Positions 6,062 through 6,352 of a stretch of 6,352 bases of DNA are shown here, piece by piece. Source of the stretch: JAJBWD01 sp041670885. GTDB taxonomy: Bacteria; Bacillota; Clostridia; Clostridiales; Clostridiaceae. The notes beneath the pieces were generated by a model, which searched no databases, was not told the origin of the DNA, and was given only the letters and a program-made list of their open reading frames with translations. The stretch is taken from positions 1 through 6,352 of the forward strand of contig JBAXYJ010000174.1 in NCBI GenBank assembly GCA_041670885.1. Reading direction: 5' to 3'. How positions within the stretch are numbered: position 1 is the stretch's first letter; every line of letters begins with the position of its first letter. The position numbers were made by a program, and so were the translations under genes.

Positions 6062-6352
6062 AATTATTATTTCATTTTCTGATAAGTATTCCTTTAAATC
6101 CATTATGTTTATCTCACCATAATGAAATACTGAAGCTGCCAGTGCTGCATCTGCTTTTCCCTCTTTTAATACATGAAGAAAGTCTTCCATCTTTCCGGCT
6201 CCGCCGGAGGCTATAACCGGAATTTTAACCATTTCTGATATCTTCCTTGTAAGTTCTATTTCATACCCGTTTTTTACTCCATCTGTATTTATACAGTTTA
6301 AAACAATCTCACCGGCTCCTAAGTCTTCTCCCTGCAGTGCCCAATCTACAGC
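6053..6352 (-). CDS. hisF: Imidazole glycerol phosphate synthase, cyclase subunit HisF (C-terminal part)
   Basis: HisF pairs with the glutaminase HisH to turn PRFAR and ammonia into imidazole glycerol phosphate and AICAR. The right edge cuts the gene, leaving 99 C-terminal residues of a protein normally about 250 long. The fragment covers the last strands of the (beta/alpha)8 barrel. GAGEIVLNCINTDG (12-25 of the fragment) places the second catalytic aspartate, equivalent to Asp176 of Thermotoga HisF, at fragment residue 24. IPVIASGGAGKMEDF (44-58) is the phosphate-binding turn, and ADAALAASVFH (67-77) is the second phosphate-binding segment. The first catalytic aspartate lies outside the window. 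It ends in TGA (6053-6055) within the hisIE ribosome binding site. No irregularity is seen in the visible part. Confidence 0.95.
   Translation of the reverse strand, partial: AVDWALQGEDLGAGEIVLNCINTDGVKNGYEIELTRKISEMVKIPVIASGGAGKMEDFLHVLKEGKADAALAASVFHYGEINIMDLKEYLSENEIIIRR

Noticed and set aside
1..6352. CRISPR array, transposase, integrase, tRNA, rRNA, riboswitch or defence genes
   Set aside because: No spaced direct repeats, no mobile-element genes or ends, and no structured RNA motifs were found; nearly all the sequence is accounted for by standard biosynthetic genes.

Overview
The window is AT-rich DNA with short intergenic gaps, strong GAGGTG-type ribosome binding sites and A/T-ending codons. 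The protein sequences look like low-GC Firmicutes, most likely a member of the Clostridia. This is inferred from composition and protein character, since no rRNA or other taxonomic marker is present. It reads as ordinary chromosomal housekeeping DNA. I see no mobile element, CRISPR array, tRNA or rRNA, and no sign of a novel multi-gene system.

Almost everything lies on the minus strand, so transcription runs from right to left. From the right edge: the 3' part of hisF (cyclase subunit of imidazole glycerol phosphate synthase), then hisIE (fused phosphoribosyl-AMP cyclohydrolase / phosphoribosyl-ATP pyrophosphohydrolase). These two are tightly coupled and probably form the distal end of a histidine operon. 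A 77-bp gap with a good sigma-A-type promoter follows, then carA and carB, the two subunits of glutamine-dependent carbamoyl-phosphate synthetase, whose stop and start codons overlap. An intrinsic terminator ends the car unit. Next is lgt (prolipoprotein diacylglyceryl transferase), apparently with its own promoter. At the left edge, the last 31 codons of an unrecognised plus-strand gene converge on lgt, and the 131 bp between them hold two hairpins that probably act as terminators.

The his genes make histidine and carAB makes carbamoyl phosphate for arginine and pyrimidines, so the neighbourhood is mainly amino-acid/nucleotide biosynthesis, with the unrelated lipoprotein-maturation gene lgt as a separate unit.

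The points most worth a second look are these. (1) carB ends at a TAA, but its frame continues for 23 coding-like codons to a second TAA at the edge of the terminator. This suggests a recent nonsense change that removed the extreme C-terminus of CarB. (2) Sequences resembling ARG boxes (ArgR/AhrC operators) overlap the carA promoter, and the predicted leader is only about 22 nt, too short for a pyrimidine attenuator. (3) The best -10 of lgt would give a transcript starting right at the ribosome binding site.
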